From AWTP1-13 sp035714005 (GTDB lineage: Bacteria; Pseudomonadota; Alphaproteobacteria; Rhizobiales; Hyphomicrobiaceae), in the NCBI GenBank assembly GCA_035714005.1, contig DASTMQ010000504.1:1-15303 (forward strand): a stretch of 15,303 nucleotides of DNA, given 5' to 3'. The notes under the pieces were generated by a model, which did not search any database, was not told the origin of the DNA, and saw only the letters and a list, made by a program, of their open reading frames with translations. Below, piece by piece: positions 6,290 to 13,526 of this stretch. A program made the position numbers and the translations under genes. Positions within the stretch are counted from its first letter, which is position 1; every line of letters begins with the position of its first letter.

Positions 6290-7885
6290 CTAGGCGGCCG
6301 CCGCCAACACCATCCGCGCGGCCTTTTCGCCAATCATGATCGATGGCGCATTGGTGTTGCCCGAGGTCAGCGTCGGCATGATGGAGGCGTCGGCCACGCG
6401 CAGGCCCGCGACGCCGCGCACCCGCAATTGATCGTCGACGACGGCCTGCGGGTCGCTGCCCATCTTGCAGGTTCCGACGGGATGATAGGTCGTCTCGGCC
6501 GTTCGGGTCACGAAGTCGAGGAGTTCTTCGTCCGAATTGACCTTTGGACCGGGGGCGAACTCGTGCGCGCCGAGCCAGGCCAGGGTCGGGGCGGCAACGA
6601 GCCGCCGCACCAAGCGCATGCTGGCAAGCAGGCAATCACGGTCGATGCGCTCGGCCAAAAAGTTGAAGCGGATCGCGGGTGGCTTGCCGGCCTCCCGGGC
6701 CGCGATATGGACGCTGCCTTTGCTCTCGGGTCTGAGCTGGTGCGTGATGATGGTAATGCCAGGCTCCTTGGCGAGTTTCAGCGCCGGCGTCATCAAGAAC
6801 GGCTGCATCGTGAACATCGCGTCCGGGCTATCGAGGCCCTCGCGGGTCTTGAAAAAGGCGCGCATGGGCGAAGCCGGATGGCTGAGAAAGCCTTTGCGGG
6901 CGCCGATGTAGAGCAAGCCGTGGCCCAGGCCGCGCAGGCCGCGGGCCCGCTCGTTGAAGGTGACCCCGTGCCGGCCGGTGCGCCATTTCAGGCGCGGCGC
7001 CCAATGGTCGCGCAGGTTCTCGCCCACCCCCGCCAAACTGTGCTTGACCTCGATGCCCAATGCCTTGAGGCGCTCGCCCTGGCCGATGCCGGAAAGCTCC
7101 AAGAGCTGCGGCGAGGCGATGGTGCCGGCCGAAACGATGACCTCGTGCGCCGCGCGCGCCTCGCGCTGCAACCCGTGCACGCTGTAGCGCACACCCACGC
7201 AGCGATTGCCCTCGAGCAGAAGCCGCTCGGCCGTGGCATGGGTCTCCACCGTCAGGTTGGCGCGGGTGCGCGCCGGATCGAGGTAGCAGCGGGCCGTGCT
7301 CATGCGCCGGCCCCGGCTGATGGAGGCCTGCGTCATAGCAATGCCTTCCTGGTCCGGACCGTTGTAATCCCCATTGGCCTTGATGCCCAAGGTCTCGGCG
7401 GCCGCGAACATGCCGTCATAGAGCCGGCCGCGCTCCTCGACGTCGGAAATCACGATCGGGCCCTGGCGACCGCGCACCGCCGCCTCCCCGCCGGGATAGC
7501 TTTCCATGCTCTTGAAGATCGGCAGCACGTCCTGGTAGCTCCAGCCGCGATTGCCGAGTTGCGCCCAATGATCGTAGTCCTGGCGCTGGCCGCGCACCCA
7601 AACCATGCCGTTGATGGCGCTGGAGCCGCCGAGCATGCGCCCGCGCGGGACCGGTATCGCCCGCCCGCCCGTGTTGGCTTCGGGTTGTGAGGCATAAAGC
7701 CAATTGACGCCGGGCCGGTTGATGAAGCGGGCAAAGCTGATGGGTACGCGCGACAGAGGATGTGTCTCGCCGCCGGCTTCGAGCAGCAGGACTTGATAGC
7801 GTCCATTCTCGCTCAGCCGATTGGCCACGGCGGCCCCGGCCGATCCGGCGCCGACCACGATAAAATCAACGGTATGCTGATACAT
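6290..7885 (-). CDS. GMC-family FAD-dependent oxidoreductase
   Basis: A 531-aa flavoprotein of the glucose-methanol-choline family, most like choline and alcohol dehydrogenases (BetA/AlkJ type), which oxidise an alcohol to an aldehyde with FAD. Residues 9-17 form the ADP-binding VVGAGSAG segment, with Glu36 (LLEAGG) for the adenosine ribose. GMC signature 1 follows as GSSAINGMVWVRG, and signature 2 as SAGTIASPQLLELSGIG. The C-terminal catalytic pair is His468 (YHPVGTCKMG) and Asn512 (GNTNAPS). Length is typical. The frame extends to 8128, but the extra 81 residues are Arg/Pro/Gly-rich; ATG 7885 starts right at the FAD-binding fold, with a weak AAGGGA about 12 bases upstream. No Tat or Sec signal, so likely cytoplasmic. 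No aldehyde dehydrogenase gene is adjacent, so the substrate is unresolved. Confidence 0.93.
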   Translation of the reverse strand: MYQHTVDFIVVGAGSAGAAVANRLSENGRYQVLLLEAGGETHPLSRVPISFARFINRPGVNWLYASQPEANTGGRAIPVPRGRMLGGSSAINGMVWVRGQRQDYDHWAQLGNRGWSYQDVLPIFKSMESYPGGEAAVRGRQGPIVISDVEERGRLYDGMFAAAETLGIKANGDYNGPDQEGIAMTQASISRGRRMSTARCYLDPARTRANLTVETHATAERLLLEGNRCVGVRYSVHGLQREARAAHEVIVSAGTIASPQLLELSGIGQGERLKALGIEVKHSLAGVGENLRDHWAPRLKWRTGRHGVTFNERARGLRGLGHGLLYIGARKGFLSHPASPMRAFFKTREGLDSPDAMFTMQPFLMTPALKLAKEPGITIITHQLRPESKGSVHIAAREAGKPPAIRFNFLAERIDRDCLLASMRLVRRLVAAPTLAWLGAHEFAPGPKVNSDEELLDFVTRTAETTYHPVGTCKMGSDPQAVVDDQLRVRGVAGLRVADASIMPTLTSGNTNAPSIMIGEKAARMVLAAAA

Positions 7886-8392
7886 GCGCTTGCCCGGTCC
7901 CTTGTTCGCGCGCGCTGGCGCCGCCTTACGAACGGCGAGAGTAGCCCAATTGGTGTCGCCTCGACCACTCGGGCTCCCAGCGGCTGCCCCTGGGCCTGGG
8001 GACGTTGCCGGCCGAGCCGACGCGCCGGGCCTGCGCCGGCCGCGTGCCCGGGCCCATCCTGTCGCCGCCCCCGGCGTGCCAGGCGCGCTCATGGGGGGCC
8101 GCTCGCCCGTGAGGCGCCGGGCCGGCAAGCCTTGCTCGGCCGCATGGCGTTGGCTCCTGGCACCCGGGGCGACCGCGCGAGCGGGCGCGGGCTCGTTCAG
8201 CTAGGCGGGCGGCGCACGCTCTTTTGGCTCGGCGCGGGCCCTAAGTATTGCGCCCGCAGGACGCGTTGCGGCATCACCGGCCATTGCCGTCGGGGAGCTC
8301 TTGGCCTAGAGCATGCCAAGCCTCTAGTCGACCCAGCGGGCGCGATACCTCCAAGACCGGCACGAGCGGCAACATTCCCCCAGTCTGCGCCC
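7886..8392. other. 507-bp divergent spacer, GMC / MFS genes
   Basis: This lies between the divergent start codons of the GMC oxidoreductase and the first MFS transporter. Open frames cross it on both strands, but their translations are low-complexity Arg/Ala/Pro/Gly without motifs, typical of noncoding GC-rich DNA. It must contain both promoters. The only distinctive elements are the interlocked inverted repeats at 8300-8327, about 65 bases before the MFS ATG. No regulator gene sits here. Confidence 0.5.
8300..8327. promoter_or_regulatory. Interlocked inverted repeats upstream of MFS gene
   Basis: CTTGGC (8300-8305) pairs with GCCAAG (8315-8320), and CTAGAG (8306-8311) pairs with CTCTAG (8322-8327). 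The two 6-bp repeats overlap and cannot both form hairpins comfortably. As DNA they could be overlapping operator half-sites for an efflux-gene repressor; as RNA, alternative hairpins in a leader. No consensus was recognised. Confidence 0.3.
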
Positions 8393-9595
8393 ATGATGGC
8401 TGAACGCCGCGTGCTCTTTTGGATGTGTGTGCTCGTTGCCATCAACCAGCTGGGCTTCGGCGCCATGGTGCCGTCGCTTCCACTCTATGCCCAGTCGTTC
8501 GGGGTACCCGCCTCCGCCATCGGCATGGCCGTGGCCGCCTATGGCTTGGCGCGCTTCGTTTTGGCGGTGCCAACAGGGCAGTTGTCGGATTGGCTGGGGC
8601 GGCGACCAACCCTTGCTATCGGCGGCCTGGTGTCGTCGATCGGCAATTTTTGCTGCGCCTGGGCAAGCGGTTATCCCGAGTTTGTGGTCGCGCGTTTCGT
8701 GGCGGGGGCCGGCGCCGGCCTGATCCTCACCACCGGCCAAGTGGTTCTGGCCGACATCAGCTCCCCCGCCCAGCGCGGGCGCAGCATCGCCATCTACCAG
8801 GGCACCTTCCTGTTTGCCGTCGGCATCGGCCCTTTCCCCGGCGGACTGCTCGCCGAGCACTTCGGGCTGGCGGCCCCCTTTGTTGCCTACGGCGTTGCCA
8901 GTCTGCTTGCGGCCGTCGTCGCCTGGTTTGCCGTCAGCGAAACCCGCGACCTGTGGCGCGCCGCGGTCCCGGCCGCGGCCCAGTCACGTCCACCGCTTGC
9001 CCGCCAGCTCCGCCTGTTGGCCGGTAAGATCGGTTTCGTCTTGGTCAGCCTGATCTCGTTGATGAATGCGGTGGTGCGCACCGGCGGGCTGTTTGCAATC
9101 GTGCCGATGCTGGCCACGGCCCTGCTCGGACTGTCGGTAGGCGCGATCGGCTTTGCCCTGATGGTCGGGAGCATTTGCGGTCTTCTTGCCGCCTACCCGG
9201 CCGGCTGGCTGGCCGATCGCTTCGGCCGCAAGGTCGTTATCGTACCGGCAACGCTGATGACCGCAACCTCGATGGTCCTGTTCTGCGTGGCCCCAACCTA
9301 CGGCTGGTTCATTGCCGCCTCAATCGTGTGGAGTGTGGCAAGCTCCGTTGGCGGTGCCGCGCCGGCGACCTATGCGGCAGATTCCGCCCCGCTTGGAATG
9401 AATGCCACCGCCATGAGCGCCTACCGCATGACCGCCGATGCCGGCTATGTGATCGGACCGCTGGCCTTGGGCTTTATCGCCGACGTCTATGGCCCCGTCA
9501 TTTCGCTCTTGAGCGCGGCTTTCCTGCTTTTGCTGGTGGGCGCCCTGTTCGCGCTATTGGCCCCGGAAACCTACCCCCGGCGCCCCGCGCGCTAG
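8393..9595 (+). CDS. MFS transporter, 12-TM type
   Basis: A 400-aa inner-membrane protein of the major facilitator superfamily with about 12 membrane helices. The helix 2-3 loop (residues 62-72) carries motif A, GQLSDWLGRRP, and the equivalent helix 8-9 loop (about 271-280) repeats it as GWLADRFGRK, showing the two-fold repeat of the family. Hydrophobic segments are spread evenly, with a longer central loop near residues 185-205. The general type is a proton-driven efflux or solute transporter of the DHA1/TetA-like kind; the substrate cannot be assigned. The frame is open from 7760 but the leading part is noncoding in character; ATG 8393 (or the next codon, also ATG) begins the first helix region. 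No good Shine-Dalgarno is visible. It is followed after 117 bp by a second MFS gene on the same strand. Confidence 0.9.
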   Translation: MMAERRVLFWMCVLVAINQLGFGAMVPSLPLYAQSFGVPASAIGMAVAAYGLARFVLAVPTGQLSDWLGRRPTLAIGGLVSSIGNFCCAWASGYPEFVVARFVAGAGAGLILTTGQVVLADISSPAQRGRSIAIYQGTFLFAVGIGPFPGGLLAEHFGLAAPFVAYGVASLLAAVVAWFAVSETRDLWRAAVPAAAQSRPPLARQLRLLAGKIGFVLVSLISLMNAVVRTGGLFAIVPMLATALLGLSVGAIGFALMVGSICGLLAAYPAGWLADRFGRKVVIVPATLMTATSMVLFCVAPTYGWFIAASIVWSVASSVGGAAPATYAADSAPLGMNATAMSAYRMTADAGYVIGPLALGFIADVYGPVISLLSAAFLLLLVGALFALLAPETYPRRPAR

Positions 9596-9712
9596 CCCAT
9601 GTCCTGCGCGAGGGCCACCTAAGCGCGTGCATACCACTGCGCGGTGCGCGTGAAATAGGGTATCGGTGACGGGTGTCAAACTTGAGCGGGGAGCCCGCGG
9701 CTTCACTCGGCG

Positions 9713-11113
9713 ATGTCGCCACCACCACGACCCTATCTCGGCCTCCTCATCATCGGCCTCGGCACACTGTTGGCCCCCCTCGACACGGCGGTCAACATCG
9801 CCTTTCCCAATATCACGCGCGCCTTTGCGCTGAACCTTGAGGATATCCGTTGGGTCGTCGTTGCCTACGTCCTCACCTATGCCAGTCTCATGCTGGCCTT
9901 TGGCAGGCTCGGCGATCTCATCGGCTACCGGCCGATCTTTCAGGTCGGGCTTCTGATCAGCGCGCTTGGGCTCTTCACCTGCTCGATTGCACCGGACTAT
10001 CTGGCCCTGCTGCTGGGCCGCGCCCTGCAAGGCTTGGGCATCGCCCTGACGCTGAGCTGCGGACCGGCGCTTGTCATATCGCTGTTGCACGATAGCCAAC
10101 GCGCGCGGGCGCTGGCGTTCTATGCGGGGGTGATTGCGGTCGGCGGCGCGCTCGGGCCCATTGTCGGCGGCGTCTTGGTTGCACGCTGGGATTGGGCGGC
10201 GGTGTTCTGGTTCCGCCTCCCCATTGCCATCCTAGCCCTGGCCCTGTCCCCGCTGATTGCGACCGGTCCAAACCTGAGATCGGTGCGGGACTTCGACGCC
10301 ATCGGTGCCCTCCTGCTCGTCGCCTGGTTCAGCGCCTTTCTGCTCGCCTTGGCCTGCCTGCCGGGGCCCTTCGCTGCCAGCGTGCCCTACCTTCTGCTCC
10401 TGCTCGCGGTGGCCGTTTTTTGCGCCTTCTGCTGGCATGGCCTGCGCTCGCCCCGGCCGCTCATCCGCCTGTCGCTGTTTGCCAATTTGAGGTTCTCCCT
10501 GATCAATGCACTCGCCGTGGTTGCCAATTTTGCTGCCTTCAGCGTCTTGATCCTGGTTCCCTACTATCTCGTGCGCATTTCCGCCTTGGATGCGGCAACG
10601 GGAGGTGTCGTGCTGGCCACCAGCGCGCTCGGCACGGTGGTGGGCTCCTGGCTTGCCGGCAGGCTCAGCCAGCGCCTGCCGATGGGAGCCTTGGCGCTGT
10701 CGGGTTTGGTCCTTGCCGTTGCCGGTCTGTGGGCCATCTCAACCTGGACGCTAATAACCCCGCTTGCCGCCATCGCCGGGTCGCTGTTCGTGCAGGGACT
10801 GGGGATGGGACTATTCCAGGTCGCCTATAGCGATTACGTCACGGGCGCCTTGCCGGCTCAAGATCGTGGCGTCGCCGGCAGCCTCACCATGGTCACCCGC
10901 ACGATTGGCGTGGTGCTCGGCGCCACTGGGCTCTCGGCGGCCTTTGCCTACTTCCAAGCCGTTGCCGCCCGTACCCCGGCCTCGTCGGCCGAGGCTTTCC
11001 TCGCCGGCTTTCAGACCACCTTGCGCTATGTCGCGATTGGGCTCGCCATTGCCGTTGCCGTCAGCCTCTTGAGCCCGCGCAGCTGGCGACTTGGGACGCG
11101 AATTGGGACCTGA
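9713..11113 (+). CDS. MFS transporter, DHA2 (EmrB/QacA-like) type
   Basis: A 466-aa inner-membrane drug:H+ antiporter-like protein with about 14 predicted membrane helices. Helix 1 carries the DHA2 motif LDTAVNIAFPNI (residues 23-34), followed by Trp47 and Tyr52 of the usual W-x4-Y pattern. Motif A is GRLGDLIGYRP (64-74), and the antiporter motif C is visible as GGALGPIVGG (144-153). The usual Asp in motif A is kept, while the usual Arg after GxxG is Tyr. No HlyD/EmrA-type membrane-fusion partner is nearby, so it probably exports only across the inner membrane. The start at ATG 9713 suits the first helix, but no clear ribosome-binding site precedes it. The C-terminus ends within a 12-bp tandem repeat. 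Substrate unknown; roles in solvent, antibiotic or metabolite efflux are possible. Confidence 0.9.
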   Translation: MSPPPRPYLGLLIIGLGTLLAPLDTAVNIAFPNITRAFALNLEDIRWVVVAYVLTYASLMLAFGRLGDLIGYRPIFQVGLLISALGLFTCSIAPDYLALLLGRALQGLGIALTLSCGPALVISLLHDSQRARALAFYAGVIAVGGALGPIVGGVLVARWDWAAVFWFRLPIAILALALSPLIATGPNLRSVRDFDAIGALLLVAWFSAFLLALACLPGPFAASVPYLLLLLAVAVFCAFCWHGLRSPRPLIRLSLFANLRFSLINALAVVANFAAFSVLILVPYYLVRISALDAATGGVVLATSALGTVVGSWLAGRLSQRLPMGALALSGLVLAVAGLWAISTWTLITPLAAIAGSLFVQGLGMGLFQVAYSDYVTGALPAQDRGVAGSLTMVTRTIGVVLGATGLSAAFAYFQAVAARTPASSAEAFLAGFQTTLRYVAIGLAIAVAVSLLSPRSWRLGTRIGT

Positions 11114-11135
11114 ATTGGGGCCTGAATTGGGGCTT
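11088..11135. repeat. 12-bp tandem repeat, four units, across an MFS stop codon
   Basis: Four head-to-tail 12-bp units occupy 11088-11099 (GACTTGGGACGC), 11100-11111 (GAATTGGGACCT), 11112-11123 (GAATTGGGGCCT) and 11124-11135 (GAATTGGGGCTT), with a partial fifth (GAAGGGGC). The MFS stop TGA (11111-11113) falls at a unit junction. Because 12 is a multiple of three, later junctions repeat an in-frame TGA. It probably arose by slippage. Confidence 0.75.
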
Positions 11136-11471
11136 GAAGGGGCGCCAGTGGCCGCGGCGCCGGGGGCGCCACGAGCGTGGGCGCTGCCCTCCACCGTTTT
11201 TTCCGTGCTGTGCCGAACGGAAAAGGGCTGCGGCTGCTGGTGCCATGGTCAGCTGCAGCTCGGCCACGAACAATTCGACTTTCCCGACCGGCGGCACCTT
11301 GGCTGGGTTCGCGCCCTCGGCAAAGGTCAAGAAAAAGCCGCCGCTCACCCGAAGGTTACTGGGCGGCTCAGCACCCTTGCGAGCGCCTAGCGGACCGTGT
11401 GGGCCCGCCTGCCAATGCAACGAGGCAAGGAAAGTCGGGTTCCGCGCCTGCCTGTCGCAGCCGGTTAAGGC
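11114..11471. other. Convergent spacer with stem-loops
   Basis: A 358-bp stretch between the stop codons of the DHA2 MFS gene (plus) and the unrecognised membrane protein (minus). Overlapping frames on both strands give no recognisable protein; some encode short Pro-rich repeats only because they read the 12-bp tandem repeat. It holds the end of that repeat, an 8-bp inverted repeat TTTTCCGT (11199-11206) / ACGGAAAA (11217-11224) with a 10-nt loop, and the minus-strand terminator at 11332-11368. No T-tract terminator was found for the plus-strand MFS transcript. Confidence 0.55.
11332..11368 (-). terminator. Intrinsic terminator for the 290-aa membrane protein gene
   Basis: On the minus strand AGCCGCC (11368-11362) pairs with GGCGGCT (11342-11336), and a small inner stem ACC/GGT closes a 4-nt loop. 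The outer stem is followed at once by TTTTT (11336-11332, the first T shared with the stem). It is 104 bases past the gene's stop codon at 11472. Confidence 0.7.
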
Positions 11472-12344
11472 TCATGTCTTGTAGATCTGGTCGTGGACCA
11501 TCCGGAACAGCTCGTCGACGATGGCGCTCACCGCCCATTGCTCCCAACCCTTTGGCAGATCCGCCAGTCGGGCGAGGGCCACGATCGGTTCGGCGGTGCT
11601 GATCGGTATCGAGATGGCGGTGACATAGGACTTGAGCACCAAGAGGTGATACTCGTTGAAATCGACCTTCTCGTCCTTGGTTTGCTCGAGGAAGAAGGCA
11701 AATGAGCCGTAGATCGCCTGGCGCATGAGGTCGGGTGGCGGCGGTGGCAACTTCGGCGGCGGCGCAACATCACCCGCATCGATGAGGCAACCCCCCTCGA
11801 TCCGGAATTGTCGGTCCGGAATGGTGATCGCAACGCCATGCTTATTGAAGATCTCGTCGCGGGCGGCTGCGACGGCACGCGCGGGGGGGCCCTCCGCTGT
11901 CGGCGGGTTCGGCGTCTCCCAGGGCTCGCCCAGCATGGCCGATTGCTTGAGATCGATCATGGCCATGGCGATCAGGTTTAATTGCGCCAGGCGCGGCTTG
12001 CCGTTGAACTCCTCGATCAGGGCGGCATCATCGGCGAGCCCGGTTCCCTGCCGGCGCATGGTGGCAATGAGCTGCTGTCCCAGTTGATGCGCCGATGGAT
12101 TTCTGGGCGTGAGCTCGGTGAAGCCGAGGGAGTGTTCGGCAAACAAGGCATTGTTGGCGGCCGTGATGCTTTTGCGGCTGACCGGCCATTTCGGCAGCCA
12201 AATTAGCAAAATGGCGCCGGCGACGATGGCCCAGCCGATGACCCGGTGCGCGCCTTGGCCATAAAGGGTTTCAAGGACGCCGACGCCGGCCGCGCCGGCA
12301 ATAATGACGAGGACCGTCAGGCCGATGTTGGCAGCCATCCTCAT
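11472..12344 (-). CDS. Unrecognised membrane-anchored protein
   Basis: A 290-aa protein I do not recognise. Two hydrophobic segments at about residues 5-25 and 35-51 form a hairpin membrane anchor, ending in the basic PKWPVSRKS, which suggests the rest (about 55-290) is cytoplasmic. That part is mostly helical, with Asn/Gln-rich and acidic stretches. A Pro-rich linker (APPPKLPPPPPD, 194-205) splits it into a middle domain and a C-terminal helical domain of about 85 residues. There is no catalytic motif, coiled coil or cysteine cluster; the single Cys is at 186. ATG 12344 has GGGGGA eight bases upstream; a second ATG two codons later lacks a usable site. It is monocistronic, with its own terminator, 210 bp after the ABC operon. 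Codon use looks like that of its neighbours, and the even reading frame with a good RBS and terminator supports a real gene. Confidence 0.8.
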   Translation of the reverse strand: MRMAANIGLTVLVIIAGAAGVGVLETLYGQGAHRVIGWAIVAGAILLIWLPKWPVSRKSITAANNALFAEHSLGFTELTPRNPSAHQLGQQLIATMRRQGTGLADDAALIEEFNGKPRLAQLNLIAMAMIDLKQSAMLGEPWETPNPPTAEGPPARAVAAARDEIFNKHGVAITIPDRQFRIEGGCLIDAGDVAPPPKLPPPPPDLMRQAIYGSFAFFLEQTKDEKVDFNEYHLLVLKSYVTAISIPISTAEPIVALARLADLPKGWEQWAVSAIVDELFRMVHDQIYKT

Positions 12345-12423
12345 GCGCCGTTTCCCCCGTGACCTTGCGCAGCCGTGAGCCTAGTTGACCGGCGCGGTGG
12401 GGGTCCAGGCCTTTTCTTTTGCG

Positions 12424-12470
12424 GCCCGCGCGGGCGCCCAGCCGCTGGGCTGCCCCGGCCGTGCCGGGGC
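12424..12470. repeat. Three abutting GC palindromes
   Basis: Nearly contiguous perfect palindromes: GCCCGCGCGGGC (12424-12435), GCCCAGC-C-GCTGGGC (12436-12450) and GCCCCGGC-CGT-GCCGGGGC (12452-12470). They sit between the stop of the OppF-like gene (12555) and the start of the membrane protein gene (12344), both on the minus strand. No T-tract follows on the minus strand (AAAAGAAAAGG instead). They may stabilise or end the ABC operon mRNA by a factor-dependent route. Confidence 0.55.
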
Positions 12471-12554
12471 CGCAGGTGGTTTTGCAGCCCCGCCTTGCTG
12501 GTGGATATCGGGCAGCCTCTCAGCCCCGCCGGGTGCCGCGCCAGGGCAGGGGTC

Positions 12555-13526
12555 TTAAAGATCGAGATGGCAGGCAAAGCGGTGCGAGCCTGCCTCGCCG
12601 CGCAGTTCGGGGTATTCGGCGCGACAGCGCGGGACCGCAAACGGGCAGCGGGTGTGGAAATGGCAGCCGCTGGGCGGCGTCATGGGCGAGGGCACATCGC
12701 CCTCAAGCACGATGCGCTCGCGCTTGGCGTCGGGGTTGGGCAGCGGCGCCGCCGAAATCAGCGCCCGCGTGTAGGGATGGCGTGGACGTGCGAACACCTC
12801 CTCCTTCTGCCCGATTTCAACGATGCGGCCGAGGTACATGACCGCGACGCGGTCGGCCATGTGCTCGACGACGCCAAGGTCGTGACTGATGAAGAGGTAG
12901 GCAAGACCCAGCTCCTCCTGCAGGTCCATCATCAGGTTCAAGACCTGTGCTTGCACGGAAACATCGAGCGCGGAGACCGGTTCATCGGCGACGATCAGGG
13001 AGGGTGACAGCGCCAGCGCCCGAGCGATGCCGAGGCGTTGACGCTGTCCTCCCGAGAATTCGAAGGGATATTTGCTGAGGGCGTCGGCGCCCAGGCCCAC
13101 GCGGGCCAACAGCTCCCTGACGCGGCCCTCGCGCTCGGCCCGGCCGAGGCGATCGAAATTTTCCAGCGGCTCCGCGACGATGGTGCCGGCGGTCAGGCGG
13201 GGATTGAGCGAGGCATAGGGATCCTGGAACACGATCTGCAGGCGCTGGCGCTTGTCGCGCATGGCCTCCCGCGACAGGCTTGTGATGCTCTCGCCCTTGA
13301 AGACGATATCGCCCGACGTCGGATCGATCAGGCGCAGGATCAGGCGGCCGACCGTGGATTTGCCGCAGCCCGATTCGCCCACGAGGCACAGGGTTTCCCC
13401 GGCCGCCAGGGCGAAGGAAACCCCGTCGACGGCCTTGATTTCGGCGACCGTGCGCTGCAGCAGGCCGCGGCGGACCGGAAAGTGCTTTTTGAGGTGTTTG
13501 ACATCGAGGATCGGCGCGCCGCTCAT
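12555..13526 (-). CDS. Peptide ABC transporter ATP-binding protein, OppF/DppF-like
   Basis: A 323-aa cytoplasmic ATPase subunit of a peptide/nickel-type ABC importer. Walker A is GESGCGKST (50-58), the Q-loop Gln101, the signature SGGQRQR (158-164), Walker B LIVADEP with Glu182, then the D-loop SALD and the switch His in ISHDLG. After the NBD core comes the oligopeptide-transporter C-terminal extension, including RPRHPYTRAL and four cysteines at 288, 294, 301 and 319. In some Opp/Dpp ATPases this region binds a [4Fe-4S] cluster. The ATG at 13526 overlaps the stop of the OppD-like gene by four bases (ATGA), with GGGGAGG ten bases upstream, implying translational coupling. Full length, and last gene of the operon seen here. 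The solute (di-/oligopeptide, nickel, glutathione or opine) is not readable from this subunit. Confidence 0.95.
   Translation of the reverse strand: MSGAPILDVKHLKKHFPVRRGLLQRTVAEIKAVDGVSFALAAGETLCLVGESGCGKSTVGRLILRLIDPTSGDIVFKGESITSLSREAMRDKRQRLQIVFQDPYASLNPRLTAGTIVAEPLENFDRLGRAEREGRVRELLARVGLGADALSKYPFEFSGGQRQRLGIARALALSPSLIVADEPVSALDVSVQAQVLNLMMDLQEELGLAYLFISHDLGVVEHMADRVAVMYLGRIVEIGQKEEVFARPRHPYTRALISAAPLPNPDAKRERIVLEGDVPSPMTPPSGCHFHTRCPFAVPRCRAEYPELRGEAGSHRFACHLDL

Noticed and set aside
7886..8392. N-terminal extensions of the GMC and MFS frames into the divergent spacer
   Set aside because: The extensions are low-complexity, and both proteins already start correctly for their families at 7885 and 8393.
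11199..11224. TTTTCCGT/ACGGAAAA inverted repeat as a terminator of the DHA2 MFS gene
   Set aside because: No T-tract follows the stem on the plus strand, so it is noted only as a stem-loop in the spacer.
11061..11420. Minus-strand frame with FRPQFRSQF-type repeats
   Set aside because: The repeats only reflect the 12-bp tandem repeat read in another frame, and the frame overlaps a terminator and the MFS gene.
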